NCBI RefSeq assembly: GCF_015832195.1
Contig: NC_052017.1
Coordinates: forward strand, 107,668,929 to 107,732,928
Source: Motacilla alba alba
Taxonomy: Eukaryota > Chordata > Aves > Passeriformes > Motacillidae
Direction: 5' to 3'
DNA: 64,000 bases
Shown here: one piece after another, positions 22,621-36,200 of the stretch
How the letters are laid out: the number at the start of each line of letters is the position of its first letter
How positions within the stretch are numbered: the first letter of the stretch is position 1
The notes under the pieces: model-generated
Databases searched by the model: none
What the model was told of the DNA's origin: nothing
What the model saw: the letters and a program-made list of their open reading frames with translations, nothing else
Translations under genes and position numbers: made by a program

Positions 22621-25600
22621 GTAAAAAGAGTCAAAATAAATAGTCTCTTAGAAGACTTGTCACATTGGAAAAAGCAGGTTGATAAAATAATTAGTTACAG
22701 GCCTCATAAACTTTGTACCTCACATATTTATCACAAGGACAGAGCCAGCATTTTCTGGTAAGCCACAGAAAGTTATTTTTCTTCATTTGGAATGCTTTAT
22801 TTTACCACTTAAAAGAAAATGGTAGTCAGATAAGCAGGCTTCTTTCCCCTCCTGGCTCATAAATTCAATTTAACATACACGCTTACTGCTACTGACTGAT
22901 GAAATGGAGAGATATGTACTAAACCCACTGGGAACAGAGATGAAGATGATAGTTATGTAGCATTGAAATATGAGATTAGTCAGAAAAAATAGAGAATTCA
23001 AGCCAAGATTATTTTCTTCAGGGTGAGAGGGCAATTAGGGGAAAGGAGTAGCAAGGAGCACTTTGAAAATATGGATACTGAATTTGAATGGTTGTTTTGG
23101 ATATGCAGTGACTTCTTTGGGGTACCTGAGCATGTAGACATGAAAATGGGACATAAACAAGAAAAGTATACCATCCAAGATGATGGTCCTAAGAGTCTAT
23201 CTGTTGTCACAGCTCCAGGAAATCATGTCACCATAAATGAACAGATAATCTGTCAGTACTTAATCTCATACACAGAGATTCTGCATGGGAATTGTTCTAT
23301 TATTGAACAAAACTGGATCAGAGTGTTACTATATTTCTGATTTAAAAGAAAAAAATAAAAGAAAATCAGATTTTGATATGTTCAGATGTCTGGAGCAACT
23401 TCTATTTTCCAGAATATAGAGAAAACCATTAAAAAGATATTAGCATTAGCCATGTGCTTTGAAAATATACTGCAAACACCTACTCATAATCATTACCAAA
23501 ACTAGTGCATTTTGTACTTTGTTTTCTTTCTGAGAATTGGAGAAATATGATTTTCAAGCATGTAAGAATTACAGTACCAATTCATTATTTTGTGAAGAAA
23601 TCAGCAGTGTTGGTTCTTATGGCATAGATTCAGTATAATTAAATAGCAATTTTTGTTAAACCATGGAATATATGAAATATATAAACTTGTAAAAGTCTAC
23701 ACAAGTTTCTCACCTAATCAAGATTTTATTACTTATACACAGCACAGGAGATGACAAAGAAGAATGCCTATGCATGTTCATTGATGTATAGTTTTATCTA
23801 CTTGATAGATGATGAGACTCCATCCATTTTCTTAATCTGTATTTAACTAGTTTCAAAGGAAAAGTTTTAAATTATAGATTGCAATGCTATGTTGGCATGA
23901 TACAGTACTGTACATCAATTCACTTTATGGAGCTGTTATGAAGTTAACCTACATACCACTCTGACTGTGTGAATATTAAAATTCTGATTAAAAAGTGTTG
24001 ACCTGATTCTTTCTTTCTAGCTCATATTCTACCAGTCTTACACTAACGTAAATCAACTTAAATTAATGGATTTCAAGTAGCATTAGACTGAGATAAGAAT
24101 TTAAAACTGGCTCTGATACAAGGGGTGACTTTTCTACTGTGGCTTACTTTGGAAAATATTACCAGAGAATAATTCATGTAATACACAACAAAGGCAACTT
24201 TTTAATTATATGTATGCTGAAAATACATATATGTATATAAATTATATATAAACTTTGACTTGCCTTGTAAACCAACATGACAGATTTCCATCAATATATT
24301 ACATTGATTTAATGATTGAAAAAATATATATCAATATCTGCGCTTGTAAGTTTTAAATAGCTGTAAAGAGGGGAGGCAGTGTATTTCTATACAGATTTTG
24401 AAAGGAGAATGAGATGTGCTGTTCTTCAGAGAAAGCTGTTCTTATGAACCCTTTAGATATTCATAAATCTCCAGTTTACAATCTCACTGCAAACAGCAAG
24501 GTGTCTGTGCAGCTGCAGAGTTGGCACTCAGCCTTTTGAGAGCCATTTCAGAGGATCAAAAGCTCCTGGTGATTCCACAACAGCAGGGCTGAATATCACC
24601 CTTCTGGGTAACCTCAGCTGCAGATGACTTCAATTTCCACCTGCCCTTGAGGCAGATGCCTTCAGAGCTCTTCTAGCAATGACCCTGGGCTGCCATTATG
24701 ATGTCATATTATGGACAGATGGAAACAGTTTGGGTAGTCAGACTCTGCTGATAAATGTTCTGTCCAAGGCTTCAGGCAACATACAGTCCAACAGTTTCCT
24801 ATGCAGTCTTCTCCAAACTGCAAGTGTTTGTTACATTTAAACACAAATCCAATCTTGATACCATTCAATGGATGCTGCATGTATTGGAATGCTAATTCAG
24901 ATTGGAATCCACAGATTATTATTTCATTCCCCGTGCAAGATCAGCACAAAATTGTAGTACAAAACATGGAGTTAAACAATGGTCTCGGCAAGCAATGACC
25001 ATAAACTGAATATATGTCAAAACTCTATTTACCTCCTTCCATCACTGAAACTTAAGAAAACTTATTATATCAAAAGAAATGCAGAAGCAGCAATGATATT
25101 ACTCTTCATTAAACTAAAATGTTCTAGTACAGTGATAGATAACTTTACATTCATGATTATCATTCCAAATTTGTAGAAGTGAAAAAAATACAGATAGCAG
25201 AATTGCCCTGTCAGTACATGCAAATTATATTTATCTATACAAATATACATATTTATATTTGTGTGTGCTTCTTTATTTATATAATTTTATGTGAACACTA
25301 AAATATATGAATATTTATGAATAGCAGATATTGCACCTAGGAAAGACTTAAAGGATGTTTTAAAATATTTGCATATTCTTTTTTATGTACTACATATTAG
25401 TGTGTGTTTGTTTATTGATATCATGTGTGTGATATGTATGTGTATTATGTATCATTCATTTATACACTTTGGAAATGCAATGACTACATGACTGGAAATT
25501 GGTACTTTGTTTGATGACCCTGGCACTGCAGGGGTCTGGAATTACATTAATCAGAGAGAACTATGGGTTTTGTTATTCCTAGTTGCCTTTGAAACAAAAA

Positions 25601-28600
25601 TTCATTAAAGTGCAGATCCAGAAAATTGAAAATTCTGTCTAGAGAGTAACATGGAATGGGTTGAAAATTAAAAACAAAGCAAAAATATTTTTCTGGTTGT
25701 CTTTCACTATAAATTTATATTTCTCTACTTTTAATTTATTCTTGACCAAGGGCTATAATTTTTTTTATAAAATAAACCTTCATATCTATCTACAAACCAT
25801 AAGGAAAATTGATCTTGGATTGAAATGCATTTGAATCTACACCTCTAAAAACCTTGATCTTGTTTGCCTACTGCAACCAAATATTTATATTTTGTAAGGT
25901 CAAATTCTGTCTTTTTCTCACTGATTGACAACAGAGAAAAATCCATTTGGTGGTTTTACATCAACATATTTCCACTGATAGAAAAGTATAAAGGAGAAGA
26001 TAGAACATAGGAAACTGTTTGTTGTAGTTAGTTCAATATTGTCATTAATCGGTATTTCAAAGAATTTAAGGGGCTAGTATGAGCTGAAGTAAGGAGGAAA
26101 AGGGTCAAATTTACCTCTTCTAATTATGATTACCTTGATCTTTTTAAAATCTTAACTTCTGTTGCTGAACTTTTTTCCACCAAAGTTGGGATTTGGACAC
26201 TATGCTATATTTTCACAGTCCTCCCTTGTGGCCATGTTTCTACCTGTGACTGACATTTGTACAGTACACAGTGCAAATTGCTTGACATGTATTTTGAAAA
26301 TCAATGTCAAAAGAATGTCCATACTTATGTGGGTATTCTTATACCCTGTGGCTATAGGAGATATTTAGAAAAAGTGCCAAGCAGTCTCCAAATAACAATT
26401 TGATGGTTCTTAACTTTGAAATAATTTGCATGTTTCATTTCTGCTTCTTTTACTGATGTTCCCTTACTCAACCTAATTTGGTTTTGAATGGCATTTATGA
26501 AAACTTCCTTCGATACAAAGTGTTAAAAGGCTAACAGAAATAAAAGCATAAGAAAGCCTCACATATTTTTTACCATCTATAGATTTTCTGCTGTGTATAT
26601 TAAACAGGTATCTCAACAGGGAAATACTTTATTTTGGAAGGAAGGGCCGATGTAAACATTCATGTATTATTGAAATATGGCTATTTTGCTCTAATGTTTA
26701 GAATTGTGATTAGATGTCATAATAAAAAAGGAGCAAAGAGTAGTCTATGTGCTTCATTAGTCCTTCAGCAGACCTTAATTTCAATTTTAGATCTATAAGG
26801 AATAATATTCCACAATTTTCTCTGTGGTCTGTCCCAAGTTTAATTTTTTGACTGTGTTGCATAAGAGAAGATCATTAGGGAACATTTTAAAAAGACACAA
26901 GTGACAATTTTAATAAAGGCAATCTCTTTGCCAGCCTTCCCCGTATCAGGCAGTATTTTCAAAAACTGGAGACTAAATCTAAATTTTAAAATCACATCTC
27001 AACACTTGCTTGCTTTCTAAAGAATGCTTAATAGATGTGGTTTTGGCCTTTTCTGATGAACTTTTTTGCGAGACTTGATCTGCATAACATGCTAAGTAAT
27101 TTTTAAGAATAGTGTTTGAAGAATCTTATAAATCAGGATTATCTTATGTTGTGATCTGTTCTCTAATGGCTGAATTGGGAGATACTATGCAGATTTTTTT
27201 ATCACTTTGAGAGCTGTGAATAGTTACAAATACAGAAAAAAAAAATTTCTTTATCTAGTCAAACTAAATTTTGTGTTCTTGAACTGTTGTATAGCAGTGG
27301 AAAATTGCAGGTACCAATTCCTATATTGGTTAATGCTGAAGTATTTTCTCACTTCCCTACAGTCTCATCATCTATTAAGGCAGTGAAGCTGTCTAAAAAA
27401 ATTTGATGTAGAGCCTCATAGATATTGCTGTAGAGAGCTAATGCCAGTATTTTATAGAAGTTAAACTTTGTATAGTTATTTCCATATGCTTCCTTTTTTT
27501 TTGTCTCATGAGATCCTTCAGAGGGAATATGTGAATACTTCCTTGTTGGTTTTTTTGTTTGTTTTGATAAGAAATTCATCTCACAAAGTAATTTTTTAAG
27601 TAAGTGAATAATGACAACCCTTAATACATGAGGGTTTCATGTGTTTCTTACATTTACTTATAATTTGAAGTTTCTGATAAAGTATATACCAAGTTATCAC
27701 AGAACCCTTTCTTATAAATACATTTCTGTGTTATTTTAATGTTAGCACACCTACATTTTGAATTTCAAAAGCCTTAAGCTTATAATCTGCTGTATACTAA
27801 GAATTGTATAAAATATAATTTTTTTTGACAAGCTGGATTTTTTAATCTATTAGTATCAGCACCACCAAGTAGGATTTCTTCATTGAGCCCAAAAGATTAT
27901 TTTTCTCCTTTGTCAGTTACACATCTTGTTTTATCAGAATCAGTGAGAAATCATCCCCCAGAGGACAATACTTTTCTGTAAAGAGACCTAAATCATATTT
28001 ATAAAAAAAAAAAAACAAAAAAAAACCACACCACATTCCTCACTCCAACATTTGGTATAACTTAATTTGCAGTACCAAGATTAACTGAGGTTTCTTTAAA
28101 AGTTATTTACCTAAAGAGAGGATAAGAATATATAATTAATTACAGCAACTACAGTCAGCAGTGGCCCTCTGAGCACTGGTTGCCTACAAGTGTAGGAGGT
28201 TGATGCCAGGAGAAAAAGTCTTGTTCTCACTAATATTGTTTTACTAACAGATATCTACCACCTTATCATCATACATTACTTTGTTGTTAAGAGCATGTTG
28301 AGGTCTATGGAATCTAGAACATGGAAATGGATTAATTTAGTTTGAAAACTTTTGCAAATAAAATCAGATTGCTTGCTCCATTAGACTGAAAAAGATCTGT
28401 ACGAGTCAACACTTCTACAATACACATACATTGTCATTTGAGAATGAAAACAATCCATTTTATTGGAAATGCTAGACAGGAAGTTATTGTTCATTTATTT
28501 GAAAAAAAGAACAAGCCACACAAATAAAAGGAATTAAATTCTTCCAAGAGCAGTGATTTTTTTTAGATGTGTGAAATAAATATCAGATTTTTTTTACAGT

Positions 28601-29715
28601 TAGAGCAACTTGACTGCAAGTAAAATTAATAGCCTAAAATGAATTAATTACAAATAAAAATGATAACTTGGGTGACATTACTGAAGCAGAAGAAGAGATC
28701 AAATTTATTTGAACAGCAAGAAAATAGAAAACTATTGGAGCATTAAAATCAGTGGAAAAATCACATAACATCTCTCATTAAAAGCATATAAATATTGTTA
28801 AGACAAACACTGTTATCACCAGTATTAGCCTCATTAACTGTAAATGCTCTGGGGTACAGTGGACTGTAGAAAGATCTTTGGATATTTTAGTCCTAGTCTG
28901 AACTTGTAGAGATGATTAATTTCTTGAAGAGAGCTACAGAATTGAGCTAACAACAAGGATTAAAGAGCTGAAATTGCTACATAAGATGAGATTTTACATA
29001 TAAGCTTTTGTGTCATGGTACCGCATGGATCAAAGCCAGAAACATTCAGTGCAATTCCAAATCCCTTGTGGATTTTGAAGCTTAAATTCTCTATTCTGGC
29101 CTGCTGTGTAAAATCTTGTAACAATTAAAAGGTTCCAGTTCTCAATTCTTCTGCATAGATTATAAAAATATTGCTAGAAAACAGTTTTATGAATTAAAAG
29201 AGAGAAAACACGAATCACTCCTAACACAGGAAATGAAGTCATGGATACTTGCAAGCACAGTGATAAAGCTGATCAAAGATATAGTGCGTGCTTTTAATCA
29301 CAAAATCTCTAACACCTGTGCTGTATGGTCCTAATAACGCAATTGTACATAAACATTTAATGATCTAAAGTCTCCTATTGATATATAACAGAAACATTGA
29401 TTAGAAGAGTAGGCCAATTTAAAGCATTTCTCTTGTCATCTTTTCTGTTGCACATATTTCAAGCTCATCTGCCAAGAACATGAGGTAGATGGATGCTTTA
29501 ACCAGGGCCATTAAGTTCTTCCTCAAAGATCTCAAGAGAGATTGAATAGAGGATATTGCTGATACTCATAAACTACACTTTCATGTTGCTGTAGATACAC
29601 CAGAGTGTTACAGTCTGGAAGGCATGTCCAAGAGCATGCATTATCTTCTACATACATGACAAAGTTAAGAAATCTGTTGTCTACACAGATAAAGATCTAA
29701 AATAGGGAGATTTTA
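22621..29715. other. Unique AT-rich non-coding stretch
   Basis: About 7.1 kb with no supported gene, RNA gene or recognisable transposon. Around 24470-24800 the sequence is less AT-rich than its surroundings and low in simple repeats, but no frame is convincing. A poly(A) tract lies at 27999-28024. AT-rich dinucleotide-like runs occur near 24210-24260 and 25230-25460. Frames of 60-105 codons (for example 23023-23340 plus) match no family I know. Confidence 0.6.
27999..28024. repeat. Poly(A) tract
   Basis: Twelve or more As, one C, then nine As. It might be the tail of a retrocopy, but the upstream sequence shows no gene remnant, so it is recorded only as a simple repeat. Confidence 0.85.
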
Positions 29716-30928
29716 AATGGAAGATCAGCATCAATCATGCTTGACCAAAGGGAGAGTCTTTTATGATAGACGGGCCAAAGAAGGGAGAGCAGTGGATGTT
29801 GTCTACCTTCACTTCAGCAAGGCTTTTGACACTTTTACTCATGAAATCCTCTCAATTAAGCTCAGGAAATGTGGGGTAGATGAAAGGACAGTGAGGTGAA
29901 TCAAGAACTGTCAGAATGGCGGAGCCCAGAGGTTTGAGGTCAGCAGAGCAGAATCTAGATGGAGGCCTTTAGTCAGTGGCATTCCCCAGGGATCCATGCT
30001 GGGTCCAGTCTTACTCTACCTGTTTATCAATGACCTGGGTGAAGAGATATGGAGCACCCTCAGCAAGTTTGCTGATGGCACCAACTGGGGGAGTGGCTGA
30101 TACACCTGAAGGCTGTGCTGCCATTCAGCAGAACCTTGATGGGCTGGGGAGCTGGGCAGAGAGAAATATAGTGAGGTTCAGCAAGGGCAGGGTCCTGCAC
30201 ATGGGGAAGAATAACCCCAAGTACCAACATAGACTGGGGGCTGACGTCCTAGAGACCAGCTCTGTGGATAAGGACCTGAGTATCTTGGGGAATGACAGGT
30301 TGATCATGAGCCAATAGAGTGTCCTTGTGGCTAGGAGGGCAAATGGAATCCTGGCATAAGTAGGGAAGTGCTGCCAGCAGGTCATGGAAGGTGATACTTG
30401 CCTTCTACTCAGCCCTACTGAGGCTACATCTGGTGTCTTGTGTCCAGTTCTGAGCTTCTCAGTACAAGAAGAAAGAGGAGTTACTGGAGAGGGTCCAGTG
30501 AGGATGACAAAGATGATTTGTGGTCTGGAGCATCTCCTATGAGGAGTGACTGTGGGAGCTAGGCCTTTTCAGTCTAGAGAAGATTGAGAGGGGATCTCAA
30601 TGCTTAGGGATATCTTGAAGGCAGGTGTCAAGAGGATGGTGCTCAGTGACAGGACTAGGAGCAACGGCCATAAACTAAAACACCACAAATTTCACCTAAA
30701 CATGAGGAAGAACATCTTTCTATTGAGGGTGTCAGAGCACTGGAACAGGCAGCTCAGGGAGGTCATGGACTTTTCCCCTCTGGAGACACTAAAAACCCAC
30801 CTGCATGCGTTCCTGCACAACCTGCTTTATTTGATACAGCCTTTGCAGGAGGTTTGGACCAAAAGATTGGAAGAAGTCACTTCTAATCTTAACTATTGTG
30901 TGGTTCTGTCATTCTGTCATCACCATTA
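29716..30928 (+). mobile_element. CR1 LINE, 5'-truncated, decayed reverse transcriptase
   Basis: This 1.2-kb copy covers the last part of the CR1 polymerase reading frame and the 3' untranslated region. In the first frame (from 29717) reverse transcriptase motif A reads VYLHFSKAFD, where the family has YLDFSKAFD, so the catalytic aspartate is replaced by histidine. A TGA stop follows at 29897. The same frame then shows SGIPQGSMLGPV (motif B, from 29975) and FADGTNWG (motif C), where the FADD pair has lost its second aspartate. The downstream part continues in the next frame (GVADTPEGCAAIQQNLDGL), so there is also a frameshift. The 3' region carries AACATGAGGAAGAACATC, CACTGGAACAGGCAGCTCAG and a TTCTGTCATTCTGTCAT tail. 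The polymerase cannot be functional. Low divergence compared with the other copies makes it one of the younger CR1 insertions here. Confidence 0.93.
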
Positions 30929-30993
30929 CTGCACTCATTACACCTGGATAAAAACTCCTGAAGTTTTCTCTAGCAGAATGGACCAAATTAGCG

Positions 30994-30995
<2 letters not shown>

Positions 30996-31026
<31 letters not shown>
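30996..31026. repeat. (AGT)n microsatellite
   Basis: Ten uninterrupted AGT units followed by AATAG. In one frame it reads as a serine run inside a 202-codon open frame (30600-31208) that begins in the CR1 3' untranslated region; this frame is an artefact. It starts about 70 bp beyond the CR1 tail. Confidence 0.95.
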
Positions 31027-31051
31027 ATAGAGAACGTCCAAATTATTTTCA

Positions 31052-31097
31052 GAAAATCACAGAATATGCTGCGTTGGAAGGGACCCACAAGATATTC
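31052..31097 (-). mobile_element. CR1 LINE fragment, 3' tip
   Basis: The plus strand reads GAAAATCACAGAATATGCTG, CGTTGGAAGGGACCCACAAG, ATATTC. This is the reverse complement of the end of a CR1 subfamily whose terminal part is GGATCCTTGTGGGTCCC-like. Only ~46 bp survives. It points towards the CR1 copy ending at 30928, so two CR1 tails face each other. Confidence 0.8.
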
Positions 31098-31341
31098 TTG
31101 GGTTTTGTTTTTATTTTAATCTGTATCTACAACAGATCTACTTTGAAATACTTCTGTCAAACCTGTTGGTGTCCCTTTAATTTCAAGAAAAATAAACAAA
31201 TTTTATAAATATGCATTTGGATACCAGTGGAAGGGACAGTGGTGCTCTAACCAAAATAATGGATTTTTGTTCCCTACAATAGGTTTATTGATTTCTAAAT
31301 TAGGATGTCAAGCAGAGAGCAAGGAAGAAGAATAAACAATT

Positions 31342-31432
31342 GGAATTATATACATACATATGTATACATGAATCTGTGTGCATTTGTATACACATACATA
31401 TACATGTACAGATACATATACATTTACTTGTT
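31342..31432. repeat. Imperfect TACATA/TATACA-rich repeat
   Basis: Alternating purine-pyrimidine units such as TACATACATATG and ATACACATACATATACATG. Seen directly. Confidence 0.8.
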
Positions 31433-33150
31433 CACAATGGTTAAATGTTCTTATTCTTCATTTACATAAATGGTCTCCATTTTTCATAGAATACAGAAAA
31501 ATTAACTGTCTTAATTTTTGCAGAACTCAGTGTTTGAAAGGTCACTCAGAAAACTGAAAACAAGTGTCTCCAATTAATTAGAAAGTTTTGTGAACATTTG
31601 ATTAATGTTAGAAGTTAAAAAACATTTGGAGTCAGCTCCTTTTAGTTCTGAAATGCTAGAAAGGGACCAGATGTTGATGATCCACTGAATTACAGTCTTC
31701 ATAATTCTCACACGGAGAATAATTTTTTTTCTGCAGGTCACACTTTTATGTCACTCCAAAGTCATAATCATTACCTTCCATCTGAAAGAGAATTAGGAAG
31801 AAGATGTAGAAGAAAATGGATTTTGCAAAAGGAAATACTTCAGATTTTTATAAGTGAGCCATTTCAAGACAGAACTTGAAAAAATCAGAAATTTGGTCCT
31901 GACAAAATCTGAAACAAGAGTTGATGTTCAGTGGATGCAACCTGAGGAGACAATTTGCACTGCCATGCATAAATGACCATAGAGGTAACTGATAATTCCA
32001 GAAGGCTTCTGAAGTCTAGAAACTCGCCAGGATTTTTGAAAACAAGAATAATTGTGCTTAGTGGAAGTTATTGTTAGCAATCTATAAGCCCTTTCCATAG
32101 CTGTAAAGAATTTTTTTGCTGTAAAGAATTATCAGTTACAAGTACCTGCTCTGTTTTTTTATAACTACTAAGGAAAAACAGCATATATCACAAAATATTA
32201 TGCCCTGTTCCAAAAGCATATATTTCTCATACCCACAGGTTCTTCGGTTAAGGGAAAAAAAAAAGAATTAAAATCAAAATACATCAGTGGGTGAAAAACA
32301 GAGAGAATATCTGCAAAGAGGATTTCAAATAAACTGTCAGTGGCTTTACCATGAAGTTGTGATACATTATGGGGTAGGAGATACGTGGTGCAGCTTATTC
32401 CATTTTATTTACTATATGCAACACAGTGCCTGTCTGATAAATCCCTGCAGAAAGCCTGTACTAATATGTAATTATATACAAAGTTATTCACCAATTTTTT
32501 TCTGATAGGGGCCTGTGATATTTTTTATTGCTCCTCAAAGGTGTAGAAGAATAAACAAGTTGGGAAAAGGCTAAATCAGAGAAATACAAAATAGACTTAG
32601 TTGCATCCTTGACCAGCTTGTTTTATTACTGATTCCTGAGGAAGGATGACAAGTGCCTCTCACAGACTGAACTTTCAGTGAGAGGGCGGAAAGGAATTAG
32701 ACTTTTATTTTCATCAAGTTAAATATCATTCTTCCTTACATGGAGTCCTGTAAAATAAAAAGAAAAAATTTTTAGAAGTGCTGTAAGTGAAAATAACAGA
32801 CCTGCAAATGGGTTTTTTTGTTTGTTTTTTTTGGTTTTATTTCACTATAGCTAAGTTTATCTGCAACATATATGTGTGAAAAGTCAGAACTAATTATAAT
32901 GACATAACATTTTGTGCAACCATCTCTCTGTCAAATGATTAGAAACACTCCTACTATGCTGATGGACTAAAACAGGAATCAAAGCTGCCTGGGCTCTCTT
33001 TTAAATCCAAGCAGTTCTTGGCTTCTACAATCCAATCTAGCAAGACATTTCAGTTTGCACTATGCAAACAGTTTTGACACTGAAATATTGCATTTTTTGT
33101 TATTGGAGTTTTTATTTACATCCTATAAAAATGACTATAGGGTATATTTT

Positions 33151-33180
33151 TTATAAATAAATAAATAAATAAATAAATAT
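33151..33180. repeat. (AAAT)n microsatellite
   Basis: Six to seven ATAA units in a row. Seen directly. Confidence 0.93.
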
Positions 33181-33234
33181 GTCAATATATGGAAAAAACC
33201 ACAAAAAACAAACCTCCTAAAAATAGATAAAACC

Positions 33235-33256
33235 AAAAAAAAAAAAAAAAAAAAAA
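33235..33256. repeat. Poly(A) run, 22 As, in an A-rich patch
   Basis: An uninterrupted A run at the centre of a ~130-bp A-rich patch (33190-33312). No retrocopy body is recognisable next to it. Confidence 0.92.
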
Positions 33257-36200
33257 GATGAACCAACAAGAATAAAATAAATTTTTAAAAAAAGGAAAAA
33301 GAGGGTAGAAGAATAAAGAAAATTGAAGGATTATGGTCTGCAATTCTAACTTCTTCTTCCCAAGAGAATACTATAGAATTGTGCCAAGGCAGCAGTGCAG
33401 CAGTTTGTCTCCAAGTGAGGAATGTGGGGGCAAAAATTGGCTGAAAATCTTACATTATCAAGGTACTGTGATTTCTCCTGCATCTTTTACTGCAGAAAGA
33501 AACAGAGACTGTTTTAAAGATGAAGATGAAAAAAAGGTGAAGATAATGTACACCAGTTTTCTAAGATCTGATTCACAAAAGGCCTTTCATGGGAAGGTAC
33601 TTCTAATGTTTGCTGGAAATAGATGGGATAAGTGGAAGAAGGAAGGAAAATCTGAACTGATGACAACATGACCCGAAGTAAACCATAGCTTTTGAAAGAG
33701 CTCAGGTGATTTCATCTTTTTTAGTTGAAATAGAGACACTTTGAAGACCATGGTTCTCCCTTACTGTGCACTGGGGGTTGAAAGCAATGCTGAATCAAGG
33801 TCAGGGATTTCCAAGTCTACAGAATTTTTCCTGCAAGATCTAGCTTTTCCTTGCAAATTATATTTTGACTTGGTAGATCCTGTTTGGTTGAGAACACTGG
33901 GCTAGGTAGTAGACCAGGTGCAATTGAATCTATGAAGATACTTATTGTAGTTATTAGAAAATTGGTTCTTCTGATGGTGTAAGAGCAAAGACTCCACTTG
34001 TAACAAGACAGAAGTGTACAACAATAAAGAGGCATTGTAACTTCAGTGTAGTACATTTTGAAACATTCCAAAGAGGCTTTAAAACATCCGCTATTGAAAG
34101 TAATGGATTTTATTTGCTTTTAAGCTCGGTTCTAGAGGACAAGAATCAATAATGATCCTCTCCATTAAAAAAAAGATTTCTTCTACTTCCTGCATTTCCT
34201 TGCAGTATGTCCCATAATTTTATTACTCCAAGTATTTCTCTCAGGCTTCAGTAACTGATGAGCAAAACTACAGCACTTAGGCAAATTTTTTGCCCTTGGT
34301 ATCAAGAGACAAGGAGTTCCTAAATTTGTTTCATTTGTGACTCTTGAAAGCTTGCAGACAAGTCATGTATCTCCAGCATGAAACTCCAAGAATTGCACAG
34401 ACAAAACTTGAAGAGCAGAGGAAAACTAAAAGAGAAATTGAACAAGAAAAGAGGACTAGAGGTAACACACCATAGAAAGAAATAGACACCATAAGCTTCA
34501 AAAGGGAAGATGGAATCTTGTGATAAACAGAAAAAAATGAAAATAGAAAACCAAAGGTAACATTTTGGTGCACACTTAACCTTCCAAAGGCAGCCTACAG
34601 AGGCATTGAAGACAGAGCTTATAGCTATGACTGCCTCTGAGATTTCATCTTGTGAAAGGTGAAGATTGAGATGAATAATAAGATTGGCCTTTAAGGACCA
34701 AGACTCTACCTATCAGTCAATTACAAAAAAAACAAGCGCTGCAAAGGAAAACAAAACCTACACAACAATAAAGAAGTCTCAGCAATCCCAAGTTTATCAT
34801 TGATTCAGTTAAACATGTAATTAGCTTTTTTTCTTTAATGTTTCAGGCAGTTTTGTTCATCTGACTGCTCCTGCTTTGCTGTCAGACATTCAACTCTGTT
34901 TAATACAAAATGTTCCCAGGACACCTATCCTTTACCCAGAGTATACCCAAGATGCTTGTCCTTTGGAACTTTTAGCCTTTACAGTGTATCTTCCTTTCTG
35001 TTGTGGAAAATGAAACTTGCTCCTTTCTGTATGTTGCCATAATATGTTCTGATCAGTAGAATTCATATGTCATTTTCATTTTCAGCAGAAGCAAGGCACA
35101 GTAAGGTACACAGCTGGTGCCAGGAAACCAGTTTCCCATTACTGTTGTCTGAAGGGAGCTTATTAGTGACACCATGCACTCTTCAACTGAGCCACTGAAT
35201 TACAATGAGCATGTAGAGCCCAATTCTTTTCCCAGTGTCATCAATGACAAAATGCTCACAGACTGTACTGAAACCTATGCAAAAGAATTTGGCAGTATCA
35301 GGACCTTGCCTTTTTAGATTTATTTTTTTCTATTTCTGAATCCCCCATATAATGTAAAAGAAAAATATTAAACAAAACCTGGACAAAATGAATGTGAAGG
35401 AAGTGGTGGAATGATTTTTATTGGATAAGAATGGATAATTGAAGCTTCACATGAGGTTATGGTCAAGGGCTAGAACCATTAGGGCTGCCATTAGATGTCT
35501 TTTCAAATGTGCTTGGAGCCAGACTGTCCCTCTGAAATCATGAGTCAAAAACTGCTCTGTTAATAAATATGAGCTTTCAGAGCATTTTGAATCAAAATAG
35601 GAAAGAAATTAAGGGGATAAAAGAGGAAGAAAGGCACAAAAGCTACCAGGGAACTGGAGTTATAGAGAAAACTTCTAAGAAATCTCATAAATGTTAGATT
35701 AACATTGATTTCTTGTTATATTTCATTTAAATAGAACTGAACTACAAAAAAAGCCCCCCAGGCTCTTTACCCTGCCTTCTTCTTAATACTGTGAAAGTCT
35801 TTTTAGTGCATGTTATACCTCAGCAGTGTTAAAATGTTTCTAACAATGTGGCTAGGCCCCAGCTTGAAATAGAAATCCATTTCAAACATGTGGACAGACA
35901 CTCATTCTGTTGTAAGGAGACATAAGAAGCTGTACTGGCAGAAAACAATTGTTATCCCTAGATAGTCAAATCTCTATTTTCAACTATGTCATATGAGTTT
36001 ACAGGTTCTCTCAATACTAGGTCTTGCTCTAAAATACAAGAATGTGAGTAATAAGAATTTAAGGGAAATAGAATTTATAACTAAACAGCTAATACAAGTA
36101 GCTCACTGGCAAAATAAAAGAAATTCTAAAAGGGAAGGGCCAAAGATTACTTATACTGCTCAGAAATGAGTACATGCATCAAAAGCCTGTGAAAACTACA

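Noticed and set aside
27999..28024. Poly(A) tract as a retrocopy tail
   Set aside because: No retrocopied gene body or target-site duplication can be seen upstream.
30600..31208. 202-codon plus-strand frame with a serine run
   Set aside because: Made of the CR1 3' untranslated region, the AGT microsatellite and an opposing CR1 tip.
33333..33671. 112-codon plus-strand frame
   Set aside because: No domain recognised; first residues derive from the flank of an A-rich patch. A search could change this view.
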